64,000 nt of DNA from Pteria penguin (Eukaryota; Mollusca; Bivalvia; Pterioida; Pteriidae). The notes below the pieces were generated by a model. The model did no database searches. It was given only the letters and a program-made list of their open reading frames with translations, and had not been told where the DNA came from. The translations under genes and the position numbers were made by a program. Where the stretch lies: contig CM068580.1 of assembly GCA_035048485.1 (NCBI GenBank), positions 60,686,983-60,750,982 on the forward strand. Direction: 5' to 3'. This document shows positions 14,658-28,200 of this stretch, in pieces. Each line of letters begins with the position of its first letter. Position 1 is the first letter of the stretch.

Positions 14658-14876
14658 TGCAAACCCGATTAAAGTTTACATTATCGTTTTATGATGGGGA
14701 AAACAACACTTACATATACCGGAATTACAGCGGATCTCTTAAAAATATCTGCATCATCGACATGGGGAACAGTCATATGTTACCTCATAAAACAAATATG
14801 ATACGGATCATAAAAAAATCCAATCAGACGTCAAACGATACCTCTGTTTTAACACTTTGCGAAGTGGAAGCATTCG
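14658..14876 (+). CDS. FTP module, second-half exon
   Basis: Acceptor TTTCAG and donor GTAAGT, phase 1 at both ends. The frame is open for 73 codons and closes with [10 protein letters not shown], the hallmark end of fucolectin-type (F5/8C-like) modules. The equivalent exons at 26232 and 32550 end FCEVQVFG and VCEVEIYG. The partner first-half exon, with the N-x-A start and DGN loop, was not found upstream. Confidence 0.75.
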
Positions 14877-14919
14877 GTAAGTTTGTTTGTCTTAAGTTGC
14901 TTCTTTACTTTTAATATTA

Positions 14920-14983
<64 letters not shown>

Positions 14984-17900
14984 CACTGCAATTTTCTCAG
15001 ACGCGGCTTCATTTGGAACCTTAGATTGCCCTCTGTGTCCACTCTTCATATACCTGGTATTTCTTGTAGAAAATTATTCGGCACCACTAAAGTTCATATT
15101 TCTCCACTTAAAAGTAGTTTCCCTATTAAACGTTCTATTTCATTTTCAAAAACATTCACACCTATAAATACTTACAGAGCTGTCAATTCTATACGCAGAG
15201 GGTATTCTAAGATTAATAAGTGCAACGCCAAGAAATGTCTTACTTGCCATCATTTAAGCTGCAAGTCTAATATTGAATCTTCGGTTAATGGAAATACATT
15301 TAACACCAAATTAGACAAAGACATAGATTGAAATACTGCCAATGTTATATATGTCACCGCTTGAGAATGTAAAGATGATGGATAAATCCAAATCACAAGT
15401 CCAAAAATCATAAAACCAGAGGACATACAAAATCAGTGAAAATGAAAAACAAATGGAAAATAACAAAATATGTCTACTTGAAGAGCATATGTGAACCCCT
15501 GTGATGGAGTGAGATCAGGTGCCCGGGGAGAGTGTTGCTAGAGGATGTTGGGCTCAATATGTCGCGGAAACTTCTCAAACTTTGAAACAACGTTCTCGGA
15601 ATCATTCCTATAAAATTCATAATAATTCACGACGTAAATACCAGAATTTTCTTTATAACCACTTCAATAAATATCAACATAATATTAACAATGTGAAAAT
15701 AACTCCAGTAGAAAATATCTCTAAATTACCCGGTGATACGAAATCAGATGTTAAAAAACGACTTTTGGAAACCGAGCTCTACTGGATTAAACAACTACAA
15801 ACCCCATACCCTCTCGGTCTCAACGACCAAATATATCGACAAGGTAATATTTCTTCTCGTCAGAATAAGATCAATATTTTTACATTAAGACATAAAACTA
15901 TTAGAAAACGTAGGTCACATGGACGTCTACGTAATCGTAACATCAGAAAACGTAATCGTTCAAATAGGTCATTAAACGATCTTCTATTTATCGCAAAAAA
16001 ATAATGGCCGTCATGAACTTTTGCATGCACTATCCTCTATTCCGGTAAATAAATTGAAACCTATCCTGGACGAAGCTGATCTTCGAAGTTTACGCAATTC
16101 TGATTGATATAAACTCAATTTGATTATTTTATTTTCATATAATAAACTCTTTCCTCGTATTCCGTCTCTTCCACCCAAGCAGCAATTTCTCAAAATTAAA
16201 TTTATTAATAAAGGCTTCGATCTACTTAACATTTCTAATATTTTCCGTGATCATAGAGTCACATCTAAAATCCCCCTATATTTTGAGAATTTATAACCTC
16301 CACTTATTTGTTACCAGTACAAAAAGCCTATAAGAAATCTTATTTTAAATTATAATAAAGTTACATCTAATCCTGATGTTTCAGACTCTATTCCTTCGTC
16401 GTGTTCTTGTGAAAATTCTAAATATGTTTATAAACCGGCAGGTCATGTTATTACTGGTGACCTAAACTGTATTTCGGACAAGAAATTGCGCACCCTTTTT
16501 GGAAAAGGACCTAAATATAGGTTACCGTCCAGGATAGATTTCAATAAATGCCGTGACGTTATAGAAGATGCTTTAACTACATATTGTAAACGTTGGTGTA
16601 AAAAAGAACAGGTAAAGGTTCATGCTCTTAATGATTGAAAATACGTGATTTTAAGAATTGTCGATATCCGTATTAAGAACTTTACGGAAAATCCGCATTT
16701 ATTTCAACAGCCTAATACATTGACGGCAAATTCTATTAAAAAGAAGATAGCTGACTTACATGCTAAATATGTCTTTGTTCCTGCTGATAAAGCAGGTAAT
16801 AACATAATAGTTGTTTGAAAACTATATTACATTGAAGTACTTAAAAACGAATTAAACTCCACTCATACATATGTGGAAAGCCCTACCTCAAAAGACAGCA
16901 CCTTGCACGATCACCTCATGATCATGTCCGACTTCAAAATTAAAACTGATAAATCTGATCTACCAACCATATATTGGCTCCCAAAACTACATAAAAGTCC
17001 ATATAAATCACGTTTCATATCTAATTCTAGCCACTGCTCTACTACGGTACTATCGAAGCATATAACGTCTGCTCTAACTGCTATAAAAGATCATATTATC
17101 AAATATTGTGATGTCGCATTTCATAATAGTAACATCAATTACTTTTGGTCGATTGAAAATTCTCATGAAGTTATAGACAAACTTCTTTCGCTAAATTTCA
17201 AAGCGACTCAAATTTCTACATTTGATTTTTCTACACTTTATACATCTCTGCCTCATGATTTGATTAAAAGCAAGTTGCTGTCTCTTATACAATGGTGTTT
17301 TCACAGAGAATCTAAAACGTACATATGTACTTCCAATAACTCCGGATTCTTTTCCAACAAACAATATACTTCATATAAATACTGGACTTGCAAGGAATTA
17401 TGTAAAGCACTAGATTTCCTCATGAATAATATTTTTGTGCAATTTGATGGCAAGATATATCAACAAATAGTTGGGATTCCTATGGGTACTAGCTGTGCGC
17501 CTCTGATGACCTTTGGCCTCATTGACAAATTTAATAATACTTGCAGATATCTGGATGACATTTTGGTTATCGACAACCCTGAATTCTAACAATTTATATC
17601 AGAAATATATCCACCAGAGCTCACATTGAATAAAGCTAATACTTGAGATAAATCTACACCTTTCTTAGATTTAAATATCAAAATTATCAACCAACTAATA
17701 TATACTAATATTTATGATAAACATGAGGATTTTGGATTTCCTATTGTAAATTTCCCTTACTTGGATGGCGATGTCCCTCGACTCCCATCATATGGTATCT
17801 ATATATCTCAATTAGTTCGATTTGTCAGAGGCTGGACCGATGTTTTGGACTTTCATAAACGAAATTTACAAATTACTACTAAACTTTTAACTCAGGGTTA

Positions 17901-20900
17901 CAGATATCACAAGCTAAGAAAAACATTGGGCAAATTCTTCAGATCTTATTCAGAACTTCTATCTAAATTTGGAAATATTTCTTTTCAACAGTATGTATCC
18001 AATGGAATTTCCCATCCTAATTTTTACAGTGATCTCGTATATAAACTAAGGAAAGTAAAAGGCTTCGATAACGTTATTTTATCATGTAATAAAATAGTAA
18101 AACGTCTTCTAAATAGACAATATGATATTGAGATCATCAAAAAGTCTATAGGTCTTGTATTTGGCCCCTCTACAGCCTTATACAGACTTTTACTTGAACG
18201 TTGCATGCTGATTAACAGGGCGGTGGGGACTATATGACGGGCCTTGTCCAAACCTCTTTCAGAGGAGACATGGTCCTGAACCTCGTCCCCTCTGACTGTT
18301 AGTCGGGACTCCAACAGATCTAGGGTCATAGCTCGCTTTCAGACTAGCAGAGCACGGTTTATCATGTTGATGTCGCATATATTTTTATACCATTATGTGT
18401 TTTACAATACCTTACGTGTTTATATTTTTATGATCTCTCAATATGCGATACCTGTTGACCCTTGTTCTTTACATGGAGGATTATCTATAAATTTTTTAAT
18501 GTACGTCCTTTGATTGTTCTGCTGTTACGATGAGTGGGAAGGTGGGCCCGTAAACCGGTTAACCACACCATTTGTTTGGCTTTCGTCAAATTAAATGACC
18601 GTCCTAAGTCGGTATCGTTATTGCACTACAATCAAATATCTTGGTAATGCGTTATATGTTCTAGTATATTATTTATATTCATGTATTGTATAGCTCCATT
18701 GTGACTTCTGCCACATAACTGAGCCAGTAACTCCTCTTTGTTCTTTTTCTCTCTACTGCTAATTTTTAAAAAGCAAACCTCATAGATCAGTAAGAAAAAC
18801 TGCGAGAAATTAGGGTTCTAAAGAAGATTGCATAACCATGTTTAGTTTTTAAAATATTTCCAGTATAACATTCATTATTCAAGCTAGACTCCTCATACCA
18901 TATTTTCAGTGTTGTACATGGTGTAGATCTTGACATTTAAGTTAACTCCCAGTATATGCCTATTATGGTAAAAGACGATATTTGAGTTTAGAGTTTTAAA
19001 CTCATTATGTAATTTTCAAACTTTTCTATTTTATTCCTTAGCGTTGCTAAGCTATTAAAAACGATTTAGAATCTCAATTGCAGAGTGAAAAAAATGTATT
19101 TTTATATTTTAAATTAATTCTAAAAGGTCACAGGAAAAGACTTTTTTCTCTCTTTGTTTTGTTGTATGTAGGTCTCAATAATCGAAATCATTTATTTCCA
19201 CATTCTCATCACATTCGGCTGAGTATTTATTGACCTTTTAATCGACTCTTAAAAGAGTTATCGTTCTTATACGATTCAAGCAATTTCATTGGATTAAAGA
19301 AAATGACGTCATTTCTGCCAAACTCGAAAGAGAAAGTATTCACTTCTATTGTAAATATCACGATCGTAACGCCTATTTAAATGGGAAAAAATTGATTATG
19401 ACGACATGGAGTATGTTGTGAAGCCATACCAGTTTGAGCCTGACTAGTTTCAAATGTTGGAGGAGCAGGAATACGAGCCAGTAATACGGAGGAATTTGCA
19501 TCTGACAGTTCCGAGACACATACTGACATAGCGATGTTGAAAACATTGCTTTAGTTTAGATCTAGATGAGTGGTACGTAAGCCAATGTTATAATATCTAT
19601 ATACCTACGTATACTGCAACACCCTCTTACGAGTATTATGTGCAGATTAGACATAGACTACTTTCTGTTATATTAAGCAATCATACTTGAAGAGGGGGGG
19701 GGGGGGGGGGGGGGGTTAATTCAAGATCCAAATACTGTGCTTTATAAATGATCAAAATTGTAATTTAAACAGTGGAAATTGGAATAACTGGGAAGAGATA
19801 CTTAGGCTACAATCAATTGAAAAAAAGAAAATATTACCTTAAACTTGTCGGTTTACATACAGTTTTACTACTACATGTATAAATTGAAGGACTTATACAC
19901 ATGTATATGTATATAGGTCTCTGACGTATTGCAATATATGTATATTTGATATATTTGTGTTCATAATTTTCTGCCCCCCCCCCCCCTCCTCCCCTGTTAT
20001 TATGCCTATGGGTTTAAATGATTTGACATCTGACTCCCGAGGTTTTTTACCCCCCGAACCCCATGGAATTACCAGTGCTTTCTCTTTTTTTTTCTTCATC
20101 TTTGTCATTGTTGTTTTGATACTTTTTTGGGGTTTTCTTTTTATTTTCACTGTATCCAAATACTTATTTTCATGACAACTAACCATATTAATGCAAAGTT
20201 TGAAGAGCTCGATTCAATACATTCCTTCAACCTTGGTTGATTAGGGCTTACCATTACTTTCAACAATTTCTTCATTTACATTGCGACATGGAAGTGGGAG
20301 GATTAACAACAAAGTGGTGCAACCTGTGAATTGAACAACAGACCTTCTGCACTGTAATCCAAGTGCTTAACATATACACCAACTCTGCCCCATTGCTTCA
20401 AAATTAGGCATTTTACAAACACAGTTCTCTTTCTATACTATGGGTGCTTCTGTGGCCATTGAAAGATAATGGCCCACACAATAAGAGTGTTGTTGCTGCA
20501 AACTGAACATGATTTAGAGAGATATGTGAAGACATGTTGTTTTGGGTTCATATCTGAAATCAAATTTGCTTTTGTTTTTATTAGAATTTAAAGTTTAGAT
20601 GCAGAAAAGAGCTATTATATTTCCTTTAATATTTGACCTCGTTTGATGCATTAGTTTGGGTTTAATTACAGATATGGTAAGAATTGTAACTGAATAACAA
20701 TTTTGTCCATTACTCAATATATTAAATATTGAATTTTTTATTAGATTCTTGGACTTTTTTAACTTTGTTGCCAAAGGGGTATTTTTACCTAATTCAGGAC
20801 CATTGATTTATGATACTACAATTACAATCATAAAATTTATAATCCTCAAGAATGGCTTTGAGGTACTAAGTACATGTATGCATTCTGAAATCCTAGAATA

Positions 20901-23900
20901 AATGCAAGGATCTTCATCTTAGTATCAATTAATAAATTAACTCAAAATATACTAGTGTCTGTTATAACAGTGTGCTATTACATCACACCGCATGGAAGAT
21001 CAATAATGACAAAACTGAAGATGTAAAGATAAAAAAACAATAAAAAAAATTCTCAGGTAGTGTTTTTGTTGTTGAAATATAAATATAGTTTATAAAGAAT
21101 CCCACTTGATATTATCGTGTCTTATGTTTGATAACCAGAGCTGGGAGATAGCTATAAGAATTTTTATACATATCCTCAGACAGCTTTAGACAAGACATGT
21201 ATAGAAATAAGAAAATGGCCCCTGAACTCTTTAAATATAGATTTATAGTGTTCTGTAGGTGCTCTTGCAGTTACAAACATCATGATCAATTAATTTTGGA
21301 AGGTCTTTATACATATATCATAATACTCATAACAATAGTCTTAGACAGGAACGAATATGAGGAATTATTGGGTGACTTGTTAGCTGTATTGTATGTTTGT
21401 GCTATATATGCATGTATATGATATATAAAAGCACAATTAGTAGGAAATATCTTTTCTTTATTTTAGTGTTGTTTGTCGCTTTCTTGTGCTTATATATACA
21501 TGTACATATATATACATACACACATGTGTGTGTGTGTGTGTGTATGTGTGTGTGTGTGTGTGTGTGTGTTAATGCCTACTATACCATCATGTATGGTAAA
21601 AATAAATTTTAAAATATTTAAAGTGTTTGTGACCATATCTTAATAGAATAATAATACTTAATTTCAACAGTTGTCTATTTGTAAAAGCTGACCGTGATAA
21701 TTCGGCCCATTCTTTAACTTTTTTTTCATCAAGATGCCGATGAGACGGGAAAACGAAAGGGGTCACATTACAGTACCATCTTTAAGTCTCAGCTGAATCC
21801 TGCAGCTTTAGCAAGAAATGGATTTCGTGCAAAGCAGTCAGGTGTGAAATGATCTAAACATATATGTGAGGACCCTTCTGGTATCTATAGCTTGTCCATC
21901 TAGTGCTACTTGCATCTATACTAATGACGTGAACAAGTTCAACAACCCAGTCCATATGAGACTTTTCTCTTCCCCCCTTCCATGTTCTCCGAAATTTCGG
22001 AAATTGGAAGACACTTACGTCTGAGTTCGCACTGGTATTGTTACATCCAAATACTACACAGTGGACCATGTCCCCACTGAAAGATTTTATTTAATTATTG
22101 TTAACACGTGCACAGCGTCTATAGTTTCCTCTACTTTCATTTAAACAATGACAGAAATGACGTCACGCGCCGAATAAATACGGAGATTTACGAATATTAC
22201 CGAAGAATTCTATAAATAACTTCTCGTTTTTGAAGAAGTACAACGACGTATCGTACATTGGAGTGAGACGATTCTCTTTTGGTTTAAGAGATGAACAATT
22301 TTTTAATGCTAAAATTGATTTATAATTTTTACATTTCCTGTGACCTTTAAGAGAAAAATTTAAGATTTTCAAAAATCTTGTTGCTTTATTACTTGCTTAT
22401 CCTTCGTTGTGTGATCACCAGAACCCAAAACAGCACATGAGAAGGGATTATATTTGTGAATTATTTTTTCAAAAACGTTGAAATATTTGACCTTTTCCCT
22501 ATTTTGTGCGTGAAACCTATCGAGAGAAACGACGATTTTTTATCCCGAATTTCACCTCCATTTTTCTGAAATACGGCTTTATCTACACACCTCATCTGTT
22601 TGCTATAGACTGCCACAGTCACGCCAACGCGTTTCATTAGAAAATTTTTCAAGAATATTACGTACATTGTAAAAATGTTTGTCATTTTTAAATTTTCTCT
22701 TTCTTAGCATTTATTGTCAAAGTTAGAGTTCTCAAATTTCATTGTCATCTTTTACAGGTTAAGTTCTTTAAAAGACATGTGGCCAGTAGTATATATCTGT
22801 AATACTTGAATTTCAGGGGGTCCGTAAATGCCCATTGTGATACATTGTTGTTAGTGCCATAGTCAAGTGAAATGTGACACCAGTTACTTTCGTATTTTAC
22901 ATGAACGTCACACTTATTCCCTTTGCAGTGTGGAACTCGTAAAAACTTGATAGAATTAGCCCTCTTACAAAATACTGCAAAGACAATTAAGACTGAGGTG
23001 TATTCATCATCTTTTACATACTGTATTGAAGTGTTAAATTATCACAATTTGACAGCAAATGGCAAAGAAAGGGGAATATAATTTAGCCTTACACATAAGC
23101 GACGACAAAATTTTAGAAATTGGCAAGAAGATAATTTGAGAAAAGCTGTATGTATGTTATTGGGTATACGATTTTTTTATGTTAGGAGAGAGTTTATACA
23201 AAATTTTCCGTGTTGGAACTTGAAATCAGGAAAAGTATAATGTGGGAAAAATATTGAATCGTTTCTTCGTGCAAACAATGAATGAGTTGTTAAGCTTAGA
23301 ACTGGGTAGTTGGCCATGGAATGGGTTTTCTAATATATTTGGCTTTGCGAAAAATTTTAATATGCTTTTTTAAAATAAATGACATGCCTAAAAATGCATG
23401 GATGGAATGTGATCACTAATGGTATCCTGGAAGTCTGACTTTGTGATCTTTCCTTTTTTTTATTTATCTTAAACAGACCTGGGAACTAGGTACTAATTCC
23501 GATCAAGGACAACAATTCACGGGAAGACATGTCGGTAGTGGTTATTGACCATTCGTCAACGTGGGCGAAGGAAGAGAAAGCGGAAACAAAACGCTTTTGG
23601 CAAAATCTACTTCAGACAATAGAATTTGACGGACTTAAGTACTTGATATACTTCATATAGATTAAACATGATAAATTATTTACGAATACCTGTTACGTGT
23701 TTTTCTCCGCATGGTCATATATTTTCCTTTCCATCCTTGATCTTCTTGTGCATTTTCACCAATTTATCCTGTTTTTAACTTTGCTACGTTACGACATTTT
23801 TATATATGATTTTTAGGGTCAATGCAGATCCAGTTTGTGATGCAACTAATGCACCGACTTCATAACACTTATTTCTCTAATAATTTCTTATTTATTGATA

Positions 23901-25188
23901 TAAATAACAACACGTAAATATGTAGCTCTGAATATCATTTTATTTTTAATCTAGTGCTATATTTATAGATGTATATATATACACTGAGAACATTTATAGA
24001 TTTACAGATAAGTACATACACTATAAATAGATAAATACAAATAATAAAAAAATGAATAAAATTAAAGAAAGAAAATAAAAGAAATAAAAAGTAAATAAAT
24101 AAATAAATAATTAAAATTTACAAAATGGTAATAAACCTATATATATATATATATATAGGTTTATCACCATTTTTTTTTTTATTATTTGTATTTATCTATT
24201 TATAGTGTATGTACTTATCTGTAAATCTATAAATGTTCTCAGTGTCATTGTCACATTTCGTGCCTACATGTATATATATATATGACTTTTTAAATGACAA
24301 ATATTGATCTTTGGTTGAACCAACCCTCTTTAAAAGTGAACGTTTTTGTTAAAATGTTACCTTATATACAGATATGTATATTGCTAATTCTTTTTAACGT
24401 GAAACATCTTATATAAGCTTGCAGACCCATTTATGACGGCAGTGAAATATGCTTTGATAACTGTTCTGATAACTGCATCGGCGGCAGATTCTGTATTGGC
24501 AGAAAATGTAGGCTGTGTAAACCAGGACATTCTGGTGAAAACTGTACAATAGGTAATTCCAATTGGGCGCATTGTCTGTATTTAAAAAGAAAATGAAATT
24601 TGATTTTTATTACCATTTGGATTGTAAGACCAATCGGGAAACATTCAGTAGTATTATTATTAGCTACATGTATGGTATATATCTTCATATCACAGATCTC
24701 TGTGCTAATTGTCCCTTAAGACGTCGATCTTTCCAGTTTAGATTCAAATTTGAGTGCCCATTGTTAAAGTCCACTATTATACTTTGCCGTAGGTTGGTAA
24801 GTTTCTGAGCATACGTCAGTCATGGTGTTGACAATTACTACCAAATATAAAAAAGAGAGGGGTATCTCAAATATAAGAACTTATTAGCACATTCATGTTT
24901 ATGGTAGAAGGAATCTGTACATGTTTATGAAACGGGTTTTCAGTTCTAACTTATTTAACCTCAGGCGAGGCAAAATAATAATAAAACAAGTACACCAATC
25001 AAAATGTTCGATTAAATATATGCACTGTGTCTGCATTGACGCCATCCTCTTCTTATTTCAAGGGGGGTGCGGTGGGGGTGGGATTGTTTCAAATATTGAC
25101 ATCTTATTTACTTTCTATGCCTTAATTACATGCCCATTTACCTACAACAAATATCAAATCAATCATATATATATATGTATGTGTGTAG

Positions 25189-25222
<34 letters not shown>

Positions 25223-28200
25223 ATGTATGTATGTATGTATGTATGTATGTGTGTATGTATGTATGTATGTATGTATGTATGCATGCATGCATGCATGTGT
25301 GTGTGTGTGTGTATGTGTGTATGTATGTATGTATTTATGATATACTGGAACACTATAGAACTCAGAGAAATATAGCCTACACACATATTCAATAATAACG
25401 ATGTTATTCTACACACATATATGTATATAATATTTTGAATTTCTTTTTTAGATGGAAGCAAACAAGATATATATTGTACTCATCGAGAACGTATGGATGC
25501 TAGAAAACTTGGTTACAGAGATATTTGCACACATCTTTGCCACTGTATAGGGGATCACGAATGTGACGTATACACAGGAAAATGTTCTCATGGATGTGAC
25601 GCCAGATGGATGGGAGATAATTGCCAATATGGTAAAATGATTTAATTCTGAATTTTCAACAAATTTTTATTAAAATTACTATTACTTCCTTTTAATTATT
25701 ATCATCGTCATCAACATGAAATGTAGAGTTTATAGTAATATACACATGTAACTTATCATACGACATTCTATCTTTTATAAAATGCTTTGTTTAAATTAAA
25801 TTTTGATGATGTAGTATTTGAAATTTAATTTCATTACGTTCATATCCAGATACTAATTTCAGCATGTTTTCATAATACCACACGTTTACAAATCTCTCGT
25901 ACAACTGACGACGTTATCCAATATGACTCCGACGTTAAAATTACTAATGTATGTTCACCGACTTATCATTCACTGCATTGTTTTACAGAAAATCTGGCAT
26001 ATCAACAAAATGGTGGTCTATTGGTTGATGGCAATCATTCTTCATGTGAAGAACAACAACAGAATGAAACATCAATAGATTTAACCACACCCTATCCTGT
26101 ACCTGCTGTACGACTTGTGCTAAGAGGTATCACTTTATCCCTGAACATGTGTTGTAATTCAGTATTTAACATTCATACAAAGAGATAGTCTAATATGGGC
26201 AAAATGTTATCTAACAATTGTTGTATTACAGGACAAACACATACTGTGATATCAGTTCAAGTATTATCAGAAAACGAATGGATAAACTGTCGAAATAATG
26301 TTACCACAAACACGAATTATACGGATGTGGTTTGCAGTAGAATTATACGTGGACAGAAAATCAAAATTCTGAGCGGCTCCATTGTACAATTCTGTGAAGT
26401 GCAAGTCTTTGGAGGTACTCTTTAGTTTCTTGTTTGTATATGTATATGACTCAAAGAATATTCCTAGTAGTAATGTGCAGTAGTAAGAAGTGATCAAAAA
26501 TTTATAATCCTAACTTAAACGCTTCATTGAATGAGTTAACTATTGACGGATACATCAGGTAAATTTAAACTAACAAAGTACTTTTACACCATAATATAAT
26601 ACATTACAAATTATGGGTACAAGCTGATGCTTTCAGTGAAAATATTAACACAGAGAAAGGATATCAATATCTTAATCAAATACACTTTATCAATGGGTAA
26701 ATATATTTAGTAAAATGTACTATAAAAACATTGGCGGGTTGATGTTATCTTGAAAAGACCATAGATCCATAACATCTCATTCGATGGCCTTCTGCAATTT
26801 ATCATTCAAGTTTTAGGTCCCCACCATACGTACCAAGCTCTATTCGTTACCAATACCAAAGCATCACGAATTGTACGAATCCACAAGAAATATGCATTTA
26901 ACTGAGGTAATCGCCCTGTATTTCTTACACATATTACAGTTGCTTTTAAAATTTTAACTTTATACAAATTTTAAATGCGTAGATCTGAATCACTTTCATA
27001 ATTCTGAACCATGTTCATGCTCGTCGCCTTAGTTAAAATATAATCCATATTGTTAAGTCCAGTCTATATTTTGTGACTCCATGCCTCGTTAGGAAACGTT
27101 CCCGACTTAACGAAAATTTCATCATTATTCATATTGACAAGGCAGCTAACCATTACATGTTCGTATGTAAGGCATATTATATTAACTGATCTTCATTCAG
27201 TGCCTAGTAATCCTACTTACATAGTTTCAAATTTGTCTCCTTCAAAGGCATTGGATAACTACAGGTCACTTCTCAGTTTATTTGGTATTACTACAAATGA
27301 ATTTGATCTCCAGCTACCATACCTTTTGTTTTGGATTCCAAAGATTCACAAAACTCCATATAAGCATTGATTTATAGCTAAATGTTCCACCAAGCCTCTT
27401 CCCATATTACTGACTGAAAAAAACCCAGAAATCAAACAGGGTCTTCAGAGAAACTGCTCTACTGCTTACTTGAGGAGCAGAGTAAATCAGATGTGGATCC
27501 TAAAGAATTTATAGGTGCTTCTAGAACACATGAATACCAATCTCTTAGTTTTAATCATGTCACTACATCAAGTATCAAGTATTTTGACTTTTCACCTCTT
27601 TATACTACCATTCAAGAACAGAATAACATCAATCAATCAAAATGCCTTTTTTGAAACAAAATTTAACTTGCAGGTACCAATATCTCGTTGTTATAAGTCA
27701 TAGTTAGGGAGGCCCAAACTCTTTCCTTAAAAACACATGAGATACACTTTTTAGATACCTATAAATAATTTATTTGTATCACAATATACCAGAGAATAAG
27801 TAAGTTACAAAGCATGTTTTATAGTTAACAAACTCTGAAAATTTCATCTGTTTATTTGGAGTACTTTAAAAGATATGAGGATTTGAAAATGGACAATATT
27901 GCATTTTCACACCTTTTTCAAGCAAATGAAAATGCACAACCTCGCAGTTTTTATGAGTTAATAACTTAATAAGTTATGCATAAAATTTGTGATTTATTTA
28001 TATTAATCTACTTTATGTACTACAGGTATTACGAAAAAAGATAAAAACATTGGTTGTAAGTCTTATCATCTCAACTATAATCTTTTAAACTTGACGAAGA
28101 ATGCTTTTTTTACTTTGATGAAAATGACGAAGTCCAAATGTCCAAGGTCATTTTTCTAAAAACTTATACAAAGATTCATAATAATGTAAAATCTTATTTA

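Larger units (their letters stand above)
14990..18760 (+). mobile_element. Naiad-type Penelope-like element with selenocysteine features
   Basis: Layout in sense: (TTA)n target, N-terminal Cys-rich region and GIY-YIG endonuclease (15026-16004), linker with CxC motif (16402-16410), PLE reverse transcriptase (to 18237), SECIS hairpin (18225-18290), 3' tail to about 18760. Endonuclease upstream of RT plus a CxC linker is the permuted order that defines N-terminal-EN PLEs (Naiad/Chlamys clade). In-frame stops are mostly TGA (six internal TGA, two TAA, no TAG). This copy is not functional: it has a PLE-tail insertion in the EN domain, a frameshift near 16005 and two TAA codons. It lies in the receptor intron between exons 14658 and 24418. 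Confidence 0.85.

Noticed and set aside
18291..18760. Hammerhead ribozyme in the Naiad or PLE tails
   Set aside because: No CTGATGA core paired with a GAAA strand was found in any tail copy; N-terminal-EN PLEs are reported to lack canonical hammerheads.
19411..19545. Coding-like piece [12 protein letters not shown]
   Set aside because: Short, stops within the frame, and I could not tie it to any family or to neighbouring exons.
24384..24572. Plus-frame string [21 protein letters not shown] resembling a signal peptide
   Set aside because: It is an off-frame reading of the EGF exon, whose own frame has eight cysteines and matching splice phases.
25130..25461. Met/Tyr/Val/Cys and His/Thr/Ile repeat frames on both strands
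   Set aside because: GTAT microsatellite artefacts.
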